Shown here piece by piece: positions 6,813 to 14,764 of a stretch of 64,000 nt of DNA; within the stretch, counting starts at the first letter, position 1; every line of letters begins with the position of its first letter. The notes under the pieces are model-generated. The model saw only the letters and a list, made by a program, of their open reading frames with translations. It had not been told where the DNA came from and did no database searches. Source of the stretch: an uncultured Sphingobacteriaceae bacterium (GTDB lineage: Bacteria > Bacteroidota > Bacteroidia > Sphingobacteriales > Sphingobacteriaceae); contig CAMLLO010000004.1 in assembly GCA_946480915.1 (NCBI GenBank), forward strand, positions 1 to 64,000. The letters are read 5' to 3'. Position numbers and translations under genes: made by a program.

Positions 6813-9296
6813 AACAGCATTGCTAAACAACAGCTTTCCGGTTTCCCAAAAACCTCTAAAAAGAGGATCAACTGTCAGGTAGACTACAGATCCATCACCC
6901 ATTTCCTGAACGCCCAACAACATCCCATCTTCTAAAGTTCTTTTTGTTTTGCTGCCTACAAATCCCGTTACGTAATTATTCTTTCCTAAAACACCGACAT
7001 TCCATCCTCCTTCAAGGTAATTATATATCTTATTATCCATTTTCAAGGTGTAATAATAATTTGAAAAACCAAAGCCAAGTGGATGTGTATTATCTATATT
7101 TACCCTGTAAATAGCGCCCGGAACGCTGTTTTGCAAACTTTCCCGACCTCTGTTTTCATATTTCTTTACATTCGAATATGGTTTTTTTGCCTTTTCAGTT
7201 TTGGCATACTCTTTCGCAGACAAAGAAAACCCTTTTTTACCCGCCAATTGGTCCACGGCTCCTTCTAAAGCAATAAGCTTTCCGCCGTTTTGCACCCAAT
7301 TTTGAATTTTGTCGCTAAAAATATCTTCATAATTTCCATCCGGATAGATCAACACATTAAATTCAGATAAACTGATATTCTTAATATCCTGTGCCCGTAG
7401 CACAGATAGTGGATAATGAATTTGCTGTTCAAAAAAGTGCCATATCTCCCCAAAGGCAAGAGATGAAGTCTCTTCTCCTCCGACTAGCGCAACTCTGGGC
7501 TTTTTAATAAATCGAATTTTATCAGAGCCCAAATCTGCGCCCTTTTCCATAAATCCTGAACTTAAAGGCTGTACATCGATTCCCGCACGCTGAGCTATTG
7601 CGTAAATGGTGCTTTCAAAATTCTCAGCCAGCTTTTCGTTATTGGTTCGTGTGATAACTAAGGATCCAACATTAAAATGCTTCCCTGCAATTTCGAGAGG
7701 AACCTCGGAAAATCGAACCTTAATATTGCGCTTCAATAATTCTGATAAAAACTTTACTTCGGCAACAGAACCCCAATTCGCCACAAAGGCAACAGGCTTT
7801 TGCGAAACCGAATTTAAGCTAACTGGTACGGGCAGGTGTGCAAACGCGGGTTTTATTCTCTCCTTACTCGCATAGGCTCCGAGTCCATAAGCGTAAGGCA
7901 CCGCCCAAGCCGTAATATCGTACGTCGCAGAATCAGAAATAAAAGTCTTAGGTTCAAAGAGTACTTTAACTAAAACTGATTTAGATTGGTAAGCGCTTAT
8001 TACCAGATCCGATTTCTCAATTTTAAAGCTCTCGGTTTTTCCATTTAAATAATTAAACCCCCGGGAGCCTTCTTTGGAGGAACCAAATCCATATTCAATT
8101 CCGTTTGCTTTTAACAGGACTTCCAAATTTTTGAACTGGCCTTCATTCCCGGCTTTTATTACATAGGTTTTATATGGCCCCGAAGGGTTGGATTTACTAT
8201 TGACAAAATACTTTCGAAACTCTGACACTACTTTATCTGCATATTTAGATGCAATTTCAATGGTTGACAAGCCAGCGGTATTATGATGATGAATCCTGTC
8301 TTTTAAAGTTAAGGTATCGCCTACATTGGTTAAAACCGACAAGCCGGCTCTGCCAGAACCACCCTGTTCATACGTCATGCCTATTGCCCCACTGTAAGTA
8401 GGATAGGTATCGCCATAGGATGGATACAGCAAATCAAAACGTTCTTTAGTAAAGTATAGCCACCCCTTCTCATCAAAATAGCGGGCATTATTCTTTCCAA
8501 TTATAGTTTGAAATTCCCTTTGCCATTGAGTAATGGCTTCATGAAATGGTTCTGCAGCAGGGGCAAAGTAATATGGCTCGTTGAAGCCCTGTTCGTGAAA
8601 ATCGACGTGAATCTGGGGAAGCCATTGATTATATAAGGCTATCCGCTGCTGAGTTTCTAATTGAGTTTGCCATGCCCAATCGCGGTTCAGATCAAAGTAG
8701 TAATGGTTTGAACGCCCGCCAGGCCAGGGCTCCACATGTTCGCGGGTGAAAGGAGAAGGGTCGGCAAGGGTATTGCCCACCGAAGTATAAAAATTCACAT
8801 ACCGTTCTCTTCCGTCAGGGTTTATACAAGGATCAATTACAACGAGGGTATTTTCCAGCCATGGTTTGGTACGGATGTTTTCCGGATCAACTAAGTCAAA
8901 AATAGTTTGCATAGAGGTTTCTGTCGAAACAGATTCGTTTCCGTGAACATTATAGCTTAGCCAAACGATTACCGGCTGACTGGCTGTAGCCTGCCCGGGT
9001 TTTATCCCGCTAAGGCGGAGATTATTGTTCCTTATCTGTTCAAGATTATTGATATTATTAGCTGAAGATACAAATGCAACAAATAAAGGTCGGCCCTCAT
9101 ACGTTTTGCCATATTCCTGAAGCTTTACACTACCTGACACTGAAGCGACGTATTTGAAATAATCGATCACCCGATGGTGAGGTGTAAATTTTTCGCCCAA
9201 TGTATATCCGAGAAAACTGGATGGCGATTGAATTTGTTGGGCTATCAGCAGTTTTACCAAAAAAAGGAAGCAAAAAACTAAGAAGTGTTTCTTCAT
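6795..9296 (-). CDS. M14 family zinc carboxypeptidase-like exported protein
   Basis: 833 residues with a signal peptide (about 1-20, ending LLIAQ). The M14 catalytic domain covers about 35-380: zinc ligands His118 and Glu121 in NVHGNESVSTE, the substrate-binding NPDGRERY at 159-166, the third zinc ligand in VDFHEQ near 230-234 and a candidate catalytic Glu in MTYEQGG. The C-terminal 400 residues resemble the glutamine-amidotransferase-like fold found behind many Bacteroidota M14 enzymes. It should be periplasmic or outer-membrane exposed and trim peptides, though no substrate is visible. It is transcribed alone, divergent from murF. The stop lies inside the pseudogene remnant on the other strand. 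Confidence 0.9.
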   Translation of the reverse strand: MKKHFLVFCFLFLVKLLIAQQIQSPSSFLGYTLGEKFTPHHRVIDYFKYVASVSGSVKLQEYGKTYEGRPLFVAFVSSANNINNLEQIRNNNLRLSGIKPGQATASQPVIVWLSYNVHGNESVSTETSMQTIFDLVDPENIRTKPWLENTLVVIDPCINPDGRERYVNFYTSVGNTLADPSPFTREHVEPWPGGRSNHYYFDLNRDWAWQTQLETQQRIALYNQWLPQIHVDFHEQGFNEPYYFAPAAEPFHEAITQWQREFQTIIGKNNARYFDEKGWLYFTKERFDLLYPSYGDTYPTYSGAIGMTYEQGGSGRAGLSVLTNVGDTLTLKDRIHHHNTAGLSTIEIASKYADKVVSEFRKYFVNSKSNPSGPYKTYVIKAGNEGQFKNLEVLLKANGIEYGFGSSKEGSRGFNYLNGKTESFKIEKSDLVISAYQSKSVLVKVLFEPKTFISDSATYDITAWAVPYAYGLGAYASKERIKPAFAHLPVPVSLNSVSQKPVAFVANWGSVAEVKFLSELLKRNIKVRFSEVPLEIAGKHFNVGSLVITRTNNEKLAENFESTIYAIAQRAGIDVQPLSSGFMEKGADLGSDKIRFIKKPRVALVGGEETSSLAFGEIWHFFEQQIHYPLSVLRAQDIKNISLSEFNVLIYPDGNYEDIFSDKIQNWVQNGGKLIALEGAVDQLAGKKGFSLSAKEYAKTEKAKKPYSNVKKYENRGRESLQNSVPGAIYRVNIDNTHPLGFGFSNYYYTLKMDNKIYNYLEGGWNVGVLGKNNYVTGFVGSKTKRTLEDGMLLGVQEMGDGSVVYLTVDPLFRGFWETGKLLFSNAVFMVGN

Positions 9297-9388
9297 TTTA
9301 CTAATCTAATGCTTATTCAGGATTATTAAAAGACGTACTTTGCTAACAATTCTGTACAATTTGATATTATTGCAAAAAAGCCTTTTTT

Positions 9389-10678
9389 ATGCGCGTTGAA
9401 GATTTATATAGCATTTTCCTAAAACATCCGACAATATGTACAGACACCCGGAAGATCAACCGAGGCTGTTTATTTTTTGCGTTAAAGGGTGGTAATTTCG
9501 ATGGAAACACTTTTGCAGAACAAGCATTAGATGCTGGTGCGGCCTTTGCTATCATAGATAACCCTGCATTTAAAACATCTGAAAATACAATCCTCGTAGA
9601 GGATGTATTAAGCAGCTTACAACAGCTGGCTAATTTTCATCGCAGGCAATTGAAAATACCCTTTATCGGAATTACAGGCACCAATGGCAAAACCACAACA
9701 AAAGAGCTGATCAAATCGGTGCTGTCGGTAAAATATAAAACATACGCCACTCTGGGGAATTTAAACAACCATATCGGTGTCCCTCTTACCATTTTGGCTA
9801 TTGATAAAAGCATTGAAATGGCAATTATCGAAATGGGGGCAAATCATCAAAAAGAAATCGCGGCCTTGTGTAAAATAGCCGAGCCTAACTTTGGATTAAT
9901 AACCAACGTAGGGAAGGGACACCTGGAAGGCTTTGGCGGTTTTGAAGGCGTTAAAAAAGGCAAGGGTGAATTATATGATTTCTTGAAAGAAAATGGAGGA
10001 TTAATATTTGCCAATCAAGGCAATACTTATTTACAGAAGATGCTGGCCGACCGGAACATCCAACATGTCTCCTATTATAATTCAAGCACTGGTTTACGGG
10101 GCGAACTTGTAGAGAATGATCCATTTTTAGTAATCGACTGGATTATAGGAAACCAAAGACACCGCGTTCAAACCAATTTAACCGGACCATATAATCTCGA
10201 AAATATTTTAGCGGCAATTGCAGTAGGGAAGCACTTTAACTTAACCGACGAGCAGATTAATGAAGGAATCAGCTTGTATATTCCTGCTAATAACCGATCG
10301 CAAATAACCAAAACAGAAAAAAATACCCTTATCTGTGATTATTACAATGCTAACCCCAGCAGTATGGTTGCAGCATTGGATAACTTTTCTGCTTTTGATG
10401 CCGAAAACAAAATATTGATCCTTGGAGATATGTTCGAATTAGGGGAAGAATCGCTGGCAGAACATAAGCAAATTGTTGAGAAGGCAAGGAGCATTCATTC
10501 TCACGGACAGATTTTTATTGGCGAGGGTTTTTTCGCGAATAAAACGGATGGCTCAAATTTTTTCAGAACAACGACAGAAGCAGTCGAATACATTAAAACT
10601 CATCCCATTCAACATGCTACAATACTAATAAAAGGTTCGAGAGGGATGAAATTAGAACAACTTTTGGAAGTTTTGTAA
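9389..10678 (+). CDS. murF: UDP-MurNAc-tripeptide D-alanyl-D-alanine ligase MurF
   Basis: MurF adds D-Ala-D-Ala to the UDP-MurNAc-tripeptide, the last cytoplasmic step of the peptidoglycan precursor. The 429 residues contain the N-terminal UDP-binding domain with CTDTRKI near residue 18, the ATP-binding P-loop GITGTNGKTTTKE at about 94, EMGANHQKEI near 150, the LTGPYNLENILAA motif near 270 and a C-terminal domain starting with YYNANPSSM. All are normal for the Mur ligase family, as is the length. It stands alone rather than in a dcw cluster. A TACTTTG element at about 9343-9349 is a slightly shortened promoter candidate. Confidence 0.95.
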   Translation: MRVEDLYSIFLKHPTICTDTRKINRGCLFFALKGGNFDGNTFAEQALDAGAAFAIIDNPAFKTSENTILVEDVLSSLQQLANFHRRQLKIPFIGITGTNGKTTTKELIKSVLSVKYKTYATLGNLNNHIGVPLTILAIDKSIEMAIIEMGANHQKEIAALCKIAEPNFGLITNVGKGHLEGFGGFEGVKKGKGELYDFLKENGGLIFANQGNTYLQKMLADRNIQHVSYYNSSTGLRGELVENDPFLVIDWIIGNQRHRVQTNLTGPYNLENILAAIAVGKHFNLTDEQINEGISLYIPANNRSQITKTEKNTLICDYYNANPSSMVAALDNFSAFDAENKILILGDMFELGEESLAEHKQIVEKARSIHSHGQIFIGEGFFANKTDGSNFFRTTTEAVEYIKTHPIQHATILIKGSRGMKLEQLLEVL

Positions 10679-10687
10679 GCAAAAAAA

Positions 10688-10710
10688 GCGGCCCCCACAA
10701 AGAAGGCCGC
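10688..10710 (-). terminator. Intrinsic terminator, leftward
   Basis: GCGGCC (10688-10693) pairs with GGCCGC (10705-10710) around an 11-base loop. On the reverse strand the stem is followed by seven T residues (the A-run 10681-10687), so it best serves the leftward outer-membrane protein gene ending at 10730. It may also slow transcripts from murF. Confidence 0.8.
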
Positions 10711-10729
10711 CTTAACTACCCAAAAGATT

Positions 10730-11404
10730 TTAGAACGTAAATCCTACAGTAACAGAGAAAACTCTGTTTTTACCTTTATAATCGTAATCGCTTGACTCCG
10801 GAAGAATATTATTTAATCCAAGTCCATAATTTAAGCCAACATTTAAGCCATTCGACAACTGATAACCCCCTAATAAATTTATTCCGAAATCACCCCTTCT
10901 CAGATCATCCTCATCGGGATTATTGCCGAATTGCAGGTCTTCCTCCCCTTTATCAACTTCGCCATCCATGTTTTCTTCCCATTTTTCTTTACCTGATAAA
11001 GCAAAAGCTGCATACGGACCCGCACCGAAATAGATCCCTCCGATCTTGTATACTGCATTTACAGGAACTTCTAAATACATAATATTGGTTTGATCTTTAG
11101 AAGAATATCCTGTTTCACTAAACTCCGATTTTGAACCTTTTCCTGATAAGGTTAATCCCGGCTGAACAGAAAAAGACGTTCCAACAGGTATATCAACCAA
11201 TCCCCCGATCATAAAAGAAGTCTGTGATTTTAATGCGTCTTTCTCTTCCGAGTCTACATCGTTTCCGGATAAAGAAACTGTTGCGAAATTGATCCCAGCC
11301 TTAATTCCATACTTAATTCCGGATGAAGTTGTACGGGAAGTAGTTTGCGCGATAGCGGAACCTGTTAACAAGCATGCGATAACTACTGAGTAAATTTTTT
11401 TCAT
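10730..11404 (-). CDS. PorT-like outer-membrane beta-barrel protein
   Basis: 224 residues: a cleavable signal peptide (1-19, ending GSAIAQ), then alternating beta strands with Gly and aromatic residues (SGIKYGIKAGINFATVSL, FGINLLGGYQL, NVGLNYGLGLNNI) and a C-terminal strand VFSVTVGFTF ending in Phe, the outer-membrane insertion signature. It matches the OMP_b-brl_2 (PorT-like) group, which forms 8-10 stranded barrels. Two acidic loops lie at about 52-60 and 140-165 (EENMDGEVDKGEEDLQ) and could bind calcium. The gene is divergent from another outer-membrane protein gene and shares with it an unusually symmetric control region, so the two are probably regulated together. Confidence 0.85.
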   Translation of the reverse strand: MKKIYSVVIACLLTGSAIAQTTSRTTSSGIKYGIKAGINFATVSLSGNDVDSEEKDALKSQTSFMIGGLVDIPVGTSFSVQPGLTLSGKGSKSEFSETGYSSKDQTNIMYLEVPVNAVYKIGGIYFGAGPYAAFALSGKEKWEENMDGEVDKGEEDLQFGNNPDEDDLRRGDFGINLLGGYQLSNGLNVGLNYGLGLNNILPESSDYDYKGKNRVFSVTVGFTF

Positions 11405-11424
11405 ATTGTTTAGTGTTTTTTCAC

Positions 11425-11435
11425 AAAAAAAAAAA
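11425..11435. repeat. A11 homopolymer in 5' region of outer-membrane protein gene
   Basis: Eleven consecutive A residues on the forward strand, read as T11 by the leftward gene, 21 bases ahead of its ATG. On that strand the context is TA, then T11, then G, overlapping the place where a TAnnTTTG -7 element would lie. Confidence 0.85.
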
Positions 11436-11452
11436 TATTGTCTCCTAATTAC

Positions 11453-11510
11453 AATACCCAGTTTTAGGTATTTTAAAATACCTAAAACAAAATACCCTTT
11501 TCTTGGTATT
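11453..11510. promoter_or_regulatory. Paired 20-bp dyads plus 28-bp perfect palindrome, shared operator region
   Basis: Two copies of AATACC-N8-GGTATT lie at 11453-11472 and 11491-11510, 38 bp apart start to start and matching at 16 of 20 positions. Between them the inner half-sites form a perfect 28-bp palindrome at 11461-11488 (GTTTTAGGTATTTT and its complement). The array sits in the 165-bp gap between two divergent outer-membrane protein genes. Such paired dyads are what a dimeric regulator binding cooperatively would need; the regulator is unknown. Confidence 0.6.
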
Positions 11511-11569
11511 GCACAATTGCTTCATTACAAGTATCTTCATGCTTTAATTTTAAATTAAACCCAAAACGT

Positions 11570-12325
11570 ATGAAAAAACTCTTTACTAAATCTTTATTTA
11601 TCGCAATTCTTGTAGCGCTGGTAGCAAGTGCAAGCGCTCAAACAGACAGCGTAAAAGTTAAAGGAATGGGTAAAAATCTTTTTAAGGTGAGCCTTACCTC
11701 TCTTGCATTAAATACCTATTCTTTTTCATACGAAAGGAAAATCGGGAACAAGATCTCTTTAGGCTTGGGATACAGAGTAATGCCTGAGGGAGAATTACCA
11801 TTAAAAAGCAATTTTGAAAGCATAATTGATGATCCTGAAACTTTTAAACATGTTGATAATTTGATTACTGGAAACACTGCAATTACACCTGAAATAAAAT
11901 TCTATTTTGGAAAAGGTGTTTTCAGAGGATTTTATATTTCTCCATTTGCTCGTATTGCAAAGTATACTGCCAGCCTCTCTGATTTCGAATTCGATGTAAA
12001 TGGAACTTCATCAACCATTCCGTTAAATGGAGAGTTAAAAACTCTTACCGGCGGACTTCTTTTTGGAGCGCAGTGGAAATTAAGTAATCTTATCTATTTA
12101 GATTGGTCAATCCTTGGTCCTCAATACGGAAAGTCAGAAGGATTTTTAAAAGGTACTAAAACCCTCTCCCCCGATGAGCAAAACGCACTCAGAGAAGAGT
12201 TAGAAGGTCTGGAAATCCCCTTCGTTGACAGCAAGACTGTTGTAGATGCTCAGGGAGCCAGGTTAGACTTCACCGGCCCTTGGGCTGGGATTAGAGCATC
12301 AATCGGCTTAGGCTTCAGGTTTTAA
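11570..12325 (+). CDS. Outer-membrane beta-barrel protein (DUF3575-like)
   Basis: 251 residues with a signal peptide (about 1-24, ending ASASAQ) and a barrel pattern: FKVSLTSLALNTYSFSYERK near residue 38, KISLGLGYRV near 64, ITPEIKFYFGKG near 105, FYISPFARIAKY near 122, and the final strand GIRASIGLGFRF ending in Phe. This arrangement resembles the DUF3575 group of Bacteroidota outer-membrane proteins, but I hold that name loosely. No ligand is evident. It is divergent from the PorT-like gene across the dyad region at 11453-11510 and ends at a strong hairpin terminator. Confidence 0.78.
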   Translation: MKKLFTKSLFIAILVALVASASAQTDSVKVKGMGKNLFKVSLTSLALNTYSFSYERKIGNKISLGLGYRVMPEGELPLKSNFESIIDDPETFKHVDNLITGNTAITPEIKFYFGKGVFRGFYISPFARIAKYTASLSDFEFDVNGTSSTIPLNGELKTLTGGLLFGAQWKLSNLIYLDWSILGPQYGKSEGFLKGTKTLSPDEQNALREELEGLEIPFVDSKTVVDAQGARLDFTGPWAGIRASIGLGFRF

Positions 12326-12347
12326 AAACTTTCAAACCCTCACATAC

Positions 12348-12378
12348 AAAAAATGGTCAGCTTGTCTGACCATTTTTT
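12348..12378. terminator. Strong bidirectional terminator
   Basis: A perfect 13-bp stem: an A6 run plus TGGTCAG at 12348-12360 pairs with CTGACCA plus T6 at 12366-12378, around the loop CTTGT. The T-run follows on the forward strand for the upstream gene; its mirror works on the reverse strand. Confidence 0.92.
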
Positions 12379-12793
12379 GTTTAAAACGAATTTCAGAGAA
12401 TTTTCGGGCACACCTTTTTGTTACCTACATAATCCCATCACGTAAAATTAAACAGCTGAAAACATTAGCAGCCTTTTTAAGTTATATAGATACATTTAAT
12501 CGTATGAAAAATAACTTTACAAAAAAGATTTTTACGGAACACCTTCGAACGCGTTTTATCAAATAGCGTGTAGGAAAATGGTTAATGAATGGAAGAACCT
12601 TTAAAGGTGTATTTCTCATATTTTTATATTTTCCATCCACATTAACCGGCACCAAATCAAAGATTATCGTCAGCAATTACGAAGTCGTACAAACACGTCA
12701 TTGAATTGCTATGCGATATCCTCTGTAGGAATAAAATAAAGGGATTTTTCAGTGATGTAATTAACATTTTATTAATTATTAAAGCTTTAACAA
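12379..12793. other. Intergenic stretch with no supported gene
   Basis: About 415 bases between the terminator and the lipocalin-like gene. Short open frames exist on both strands, but none has a signal peptide, family motif or good start context. I see no tRNA, hairpin terminator or strict TAnnTTTG box. The last 70 bases are AT-rich and probably hold the promoter of the next gene. Confidence 0.6.
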
Positions 12794-13222
12794 ATGAAAA
12801 AATTTAAACTTTTACTTCTTTTAATCGCAGCGGGATCAATAGGATTAACAAGCTGCAAAAAAAATAATGAACCAAAGCCTGACACCCAAGCGCAGACCGA
12901 GGCAAAATCAAAAATTCTAGGTAAGTGGTTTATTACAAAAGCTGTATTTACAAAAAATGGGTTAGACGCCACGCCGGCTGAATACAATGAATTTGATGAT
13001 ACTCAATTTTTCAATTTCAAAAGCGATTTAACCGTTGACATCTCCTATAAAGTTAAGAGCGGAACGTTTACTTACACTTTTAGTGAAGATGGCAAAACCC
13101 TCGTTACATCAAGCCCTAATGATACCTATACTGTAAAAACGCTTACGGATACAGAATTGATATTAGTTAAATACCATACTGGAGATCCAAAGATGACCGA
13201 GGAAATTACCTTTAGAAAGTAA
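12794..13222 (+). CDS. Lipocalin-like lipoprotein
   Basis: 142 residues. The N-terminus MKKFKLLLLLIAAGSIGLTS leads to Cys21, a clear lipobox (LTSC), so the protein should be a lipid-anchored periplasmic or outer-membrane protein. After a charged linker (KKNNEPKPDTQAQTEAKS), the body begins ILGKWFITKAVF and continues with short beta strands (FFNFKSDLTVDISY, GTFTYTFSEDGKTLV, YTVKTLTDTELILV). This is the pattern of the small lipocalin-like domains common in Bacteroidota lipoproteins, where GxW near the start marks the first strand. The ligand is unknown. A bidirectional hairpin terminator follows. Confidence 0.8.
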   Translation: MKKFKLLLLLIAAGSIGLTSCKKNNEPKPDTQAQTEAKSKILGKWFITKAVFTKNGLDATPAEYNEFDDTQFFNFKSDLTVDISYKVKSGTFTYTFSEDGKTLVTSSPNDTYTVKTLTDTELILVKYHTGDPKMTEEITFRK

Positions 13223-13236
13223 GCCTCCGAAAAAAG

Positions 13237-13270
13237 AAAAGTGCGCAAAGAAGACTGTTTGCGCACTTTT
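13237..13270. terminator. Bidirectional terminator between convergent genes
   Basis: AAAAGTGCGCAAA (13237-13249) pairs perfectly with TTTGCGCACTTTT (13258-13270) around an 8-base loop. It lies between the lipocalin-like gene and the converging ffh gene and can serve both. Confidence 0.92.
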
Positions 13271-13291
13271 TAATATAAAACTTATTTCTAT

Positions 13292-14635
13292 CTATCTTTT
13301 ACCGAAGGGCATTTTCGGCATACCCTTCATCATTTTTGCCATTTGAGCTGGGTTACTGAATTGTTTCATTACCTTACGCATATCTTCAAATTGCTTTATC
13401 AATTTATTTACTTCCTGAAGCTGGTTACCTGATCCCTTTGCAATGCGCGCTCTGCGGCTCTGATTTATTGAATCCGGATTTTCGCGCTCAAAAGGGGTCA
13501 TTGAACGGATAATTGCTTCGATGGGTTTAAACGCATTATCGTCAATATCCATATCCTTAACCGCTTTTCCAACACCAGGAATCATACCGACAAGATCCTT
13601 CATGTTACCCATCTTCTTGATCTGCTGAATCTGCCCAAGAAAATCATTGAAGTCGAATTTGTTCTTACGAATCTTCTTCTGAAGCTCTGCGGCCTCTTTT
13701 TCGTCAAATTGTTGCTGTGCCCGTTCAACCAAAGACACCACATCACCCATCCCCAGAATACGAGAGGCCATTCTATCCGGATAAAAAACGTCCAGAGCAT
13801 CCATTTTCTCGCCAGTACCAATAAACTTAATTGGCTTGTTTACCACCGATTTTATGGAAAGAGCTGCTCCACCACGTGTGTCTCCATCCAGTTTCGTTAA
13901 AACAACTCCAGAGAAATCTAAGCGGTCGTTAAAGACTTTTGCGGTATTTACAGCATCCTGACCCGTCATCGAATCGACCACAAAAAGGATTTCATGTGGC
14001 TTAGTGCTTGCCTTAACCGCGGCAATTTCATTCATCATTGCTTCGTCAATAGATAAACGACCGGCGGTATCGATAATGACTACGTTATTTCCATTGCGTT
14101 TGGCTTCGGCAATTCCTTCAAGGGCAATAGCCACGGGATCTTTAGATTCAAGATTGACGTAGACCGGCACACCGATTTGAGCGCCAAGAACTTGCAACTG
14201 ATCGATCGCCGCAGGCCGATAAACATCGTCCGCAACCAAAAGTGGCTTTTTCCCTTTTTTGGTTTTTAAAAAATTGGCTAGCTTTCCACTAAATGTTGTT
14301 TTACCCGCCCCGTTTAACCCTGCTATTAAAATAATGGTAGGATTTGCAGAAGTTTCAAGCTCAGTTGCAGAACCACCCATTAATTCGGCTAGTTCATCAT
14401 TCATGATCTTGGTAAGCAACTGACCTGGAGAAACTGCTGTTAATACATTTTCACCAAGAGCCTTTTGCCTCACTTCATCGGTGAAAGCTTTTGCAGTTTT
14501 ATAGTTTACGTCGGCATCCAGAAGGGCTTTTCTAATTTCCTTCATGGTTTCCGCCACGTTAATTTCGGTTATAGTGCCCTGACCTTTTAGAACTTTAAAT
14601 GCTCTGTCAAGTTTATCCTGTAAGTTTTCAAACAT
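13292..14635 (-). CDS. ffh: Signal recognition particle protein Ffh (SRP54)
   Basis: Ffh binds signal sequences and 4.5S RNA and delivers nascent membrane proteins to FtsY. The 447 residues show the N domain (1-85), the G domain with GLNGAGKTTFSGK at 106-118, DTAGRL at 189-194 and TKLDGDTRGG near 247, and a methionine-rich M domain (about 300-447) with SRRARIAKGSG and a tail of MAKMMKGMPKMPFGKR. Length and motifs are standard. It is a single gene with a TAAATTTG -7 box 26 bases ahead of its ATG. The 4.5S RNA gene was not found in this window. Confidence 0.97.
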   Translation of the reverse strand: MFENLQDKLDRAFKVLKGQGTITEINVAETMKEIRKALLDADVNYKTAKAFTDEVRQKALGENVLTAVSPGQLLTKIMNDELAELMGGSATELETSANPTIILIAGLNGAGKTTFSGKLANFLKTKKGKKPLLVADDVYRPAAIDQLQVLGAQIGVPVYVNLESKDPVAIALEGIAEAKRNGNNVVIIDTAGRLSIDEAMMNEIAAVKASTKPHEILFVVDSMTGQDAVNTAKVFNDRLDFSGVVLTKLDGDTRGGAALSIKSVVNKPIKFIGTGEKMDALDVFYPDRMASRILGMGDVVSLVERAQQQFDEKEAAELQKKIRKNKFDFNDFLGQIQQIKKMGNMKDLVGMIPGVGKAVKDMDIDDNAFKPIEAIIRSMTPFERENPDSINQSRRARIAKGSGNQLQEVNKLIKQFEDMRKVMKQFSNPAQMAKMMKGMPKMPFGKR

Positions 14636-14660
14636 GATTGTATCTGCTTTAAACAGCCGG

Positions 14661-14668
14661 CAAATTTA
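14661..14668 (-). promoter_or_regulatory. -7 element of ffh promoter
   Basis: On the reverse strand this reads TAAATTTG, an exact TAnnTTTG match. Transcription would begin near 14655, giving a leader of about 20 bases before the ffh ATG at 14635. No clear -33 TTTG is visible. Confidence 0.55.
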
Positions 14669-14764
14669 ACGATTTTTAACCTCCTAACTAATTTATTTTA
14701 TAGCATATTGCACTAAAATTCAAGGGTATCAGCGCCTGGAGTTTACCTAACACCTATTCACCTT

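Noticed and set aside
12482..12676. Reverse-strand 64-codon frame in the gap before the lipocalin-like gene
   Set aside because: No signal peptide, motif or promoter; composition looks like random AT-rich DNA.
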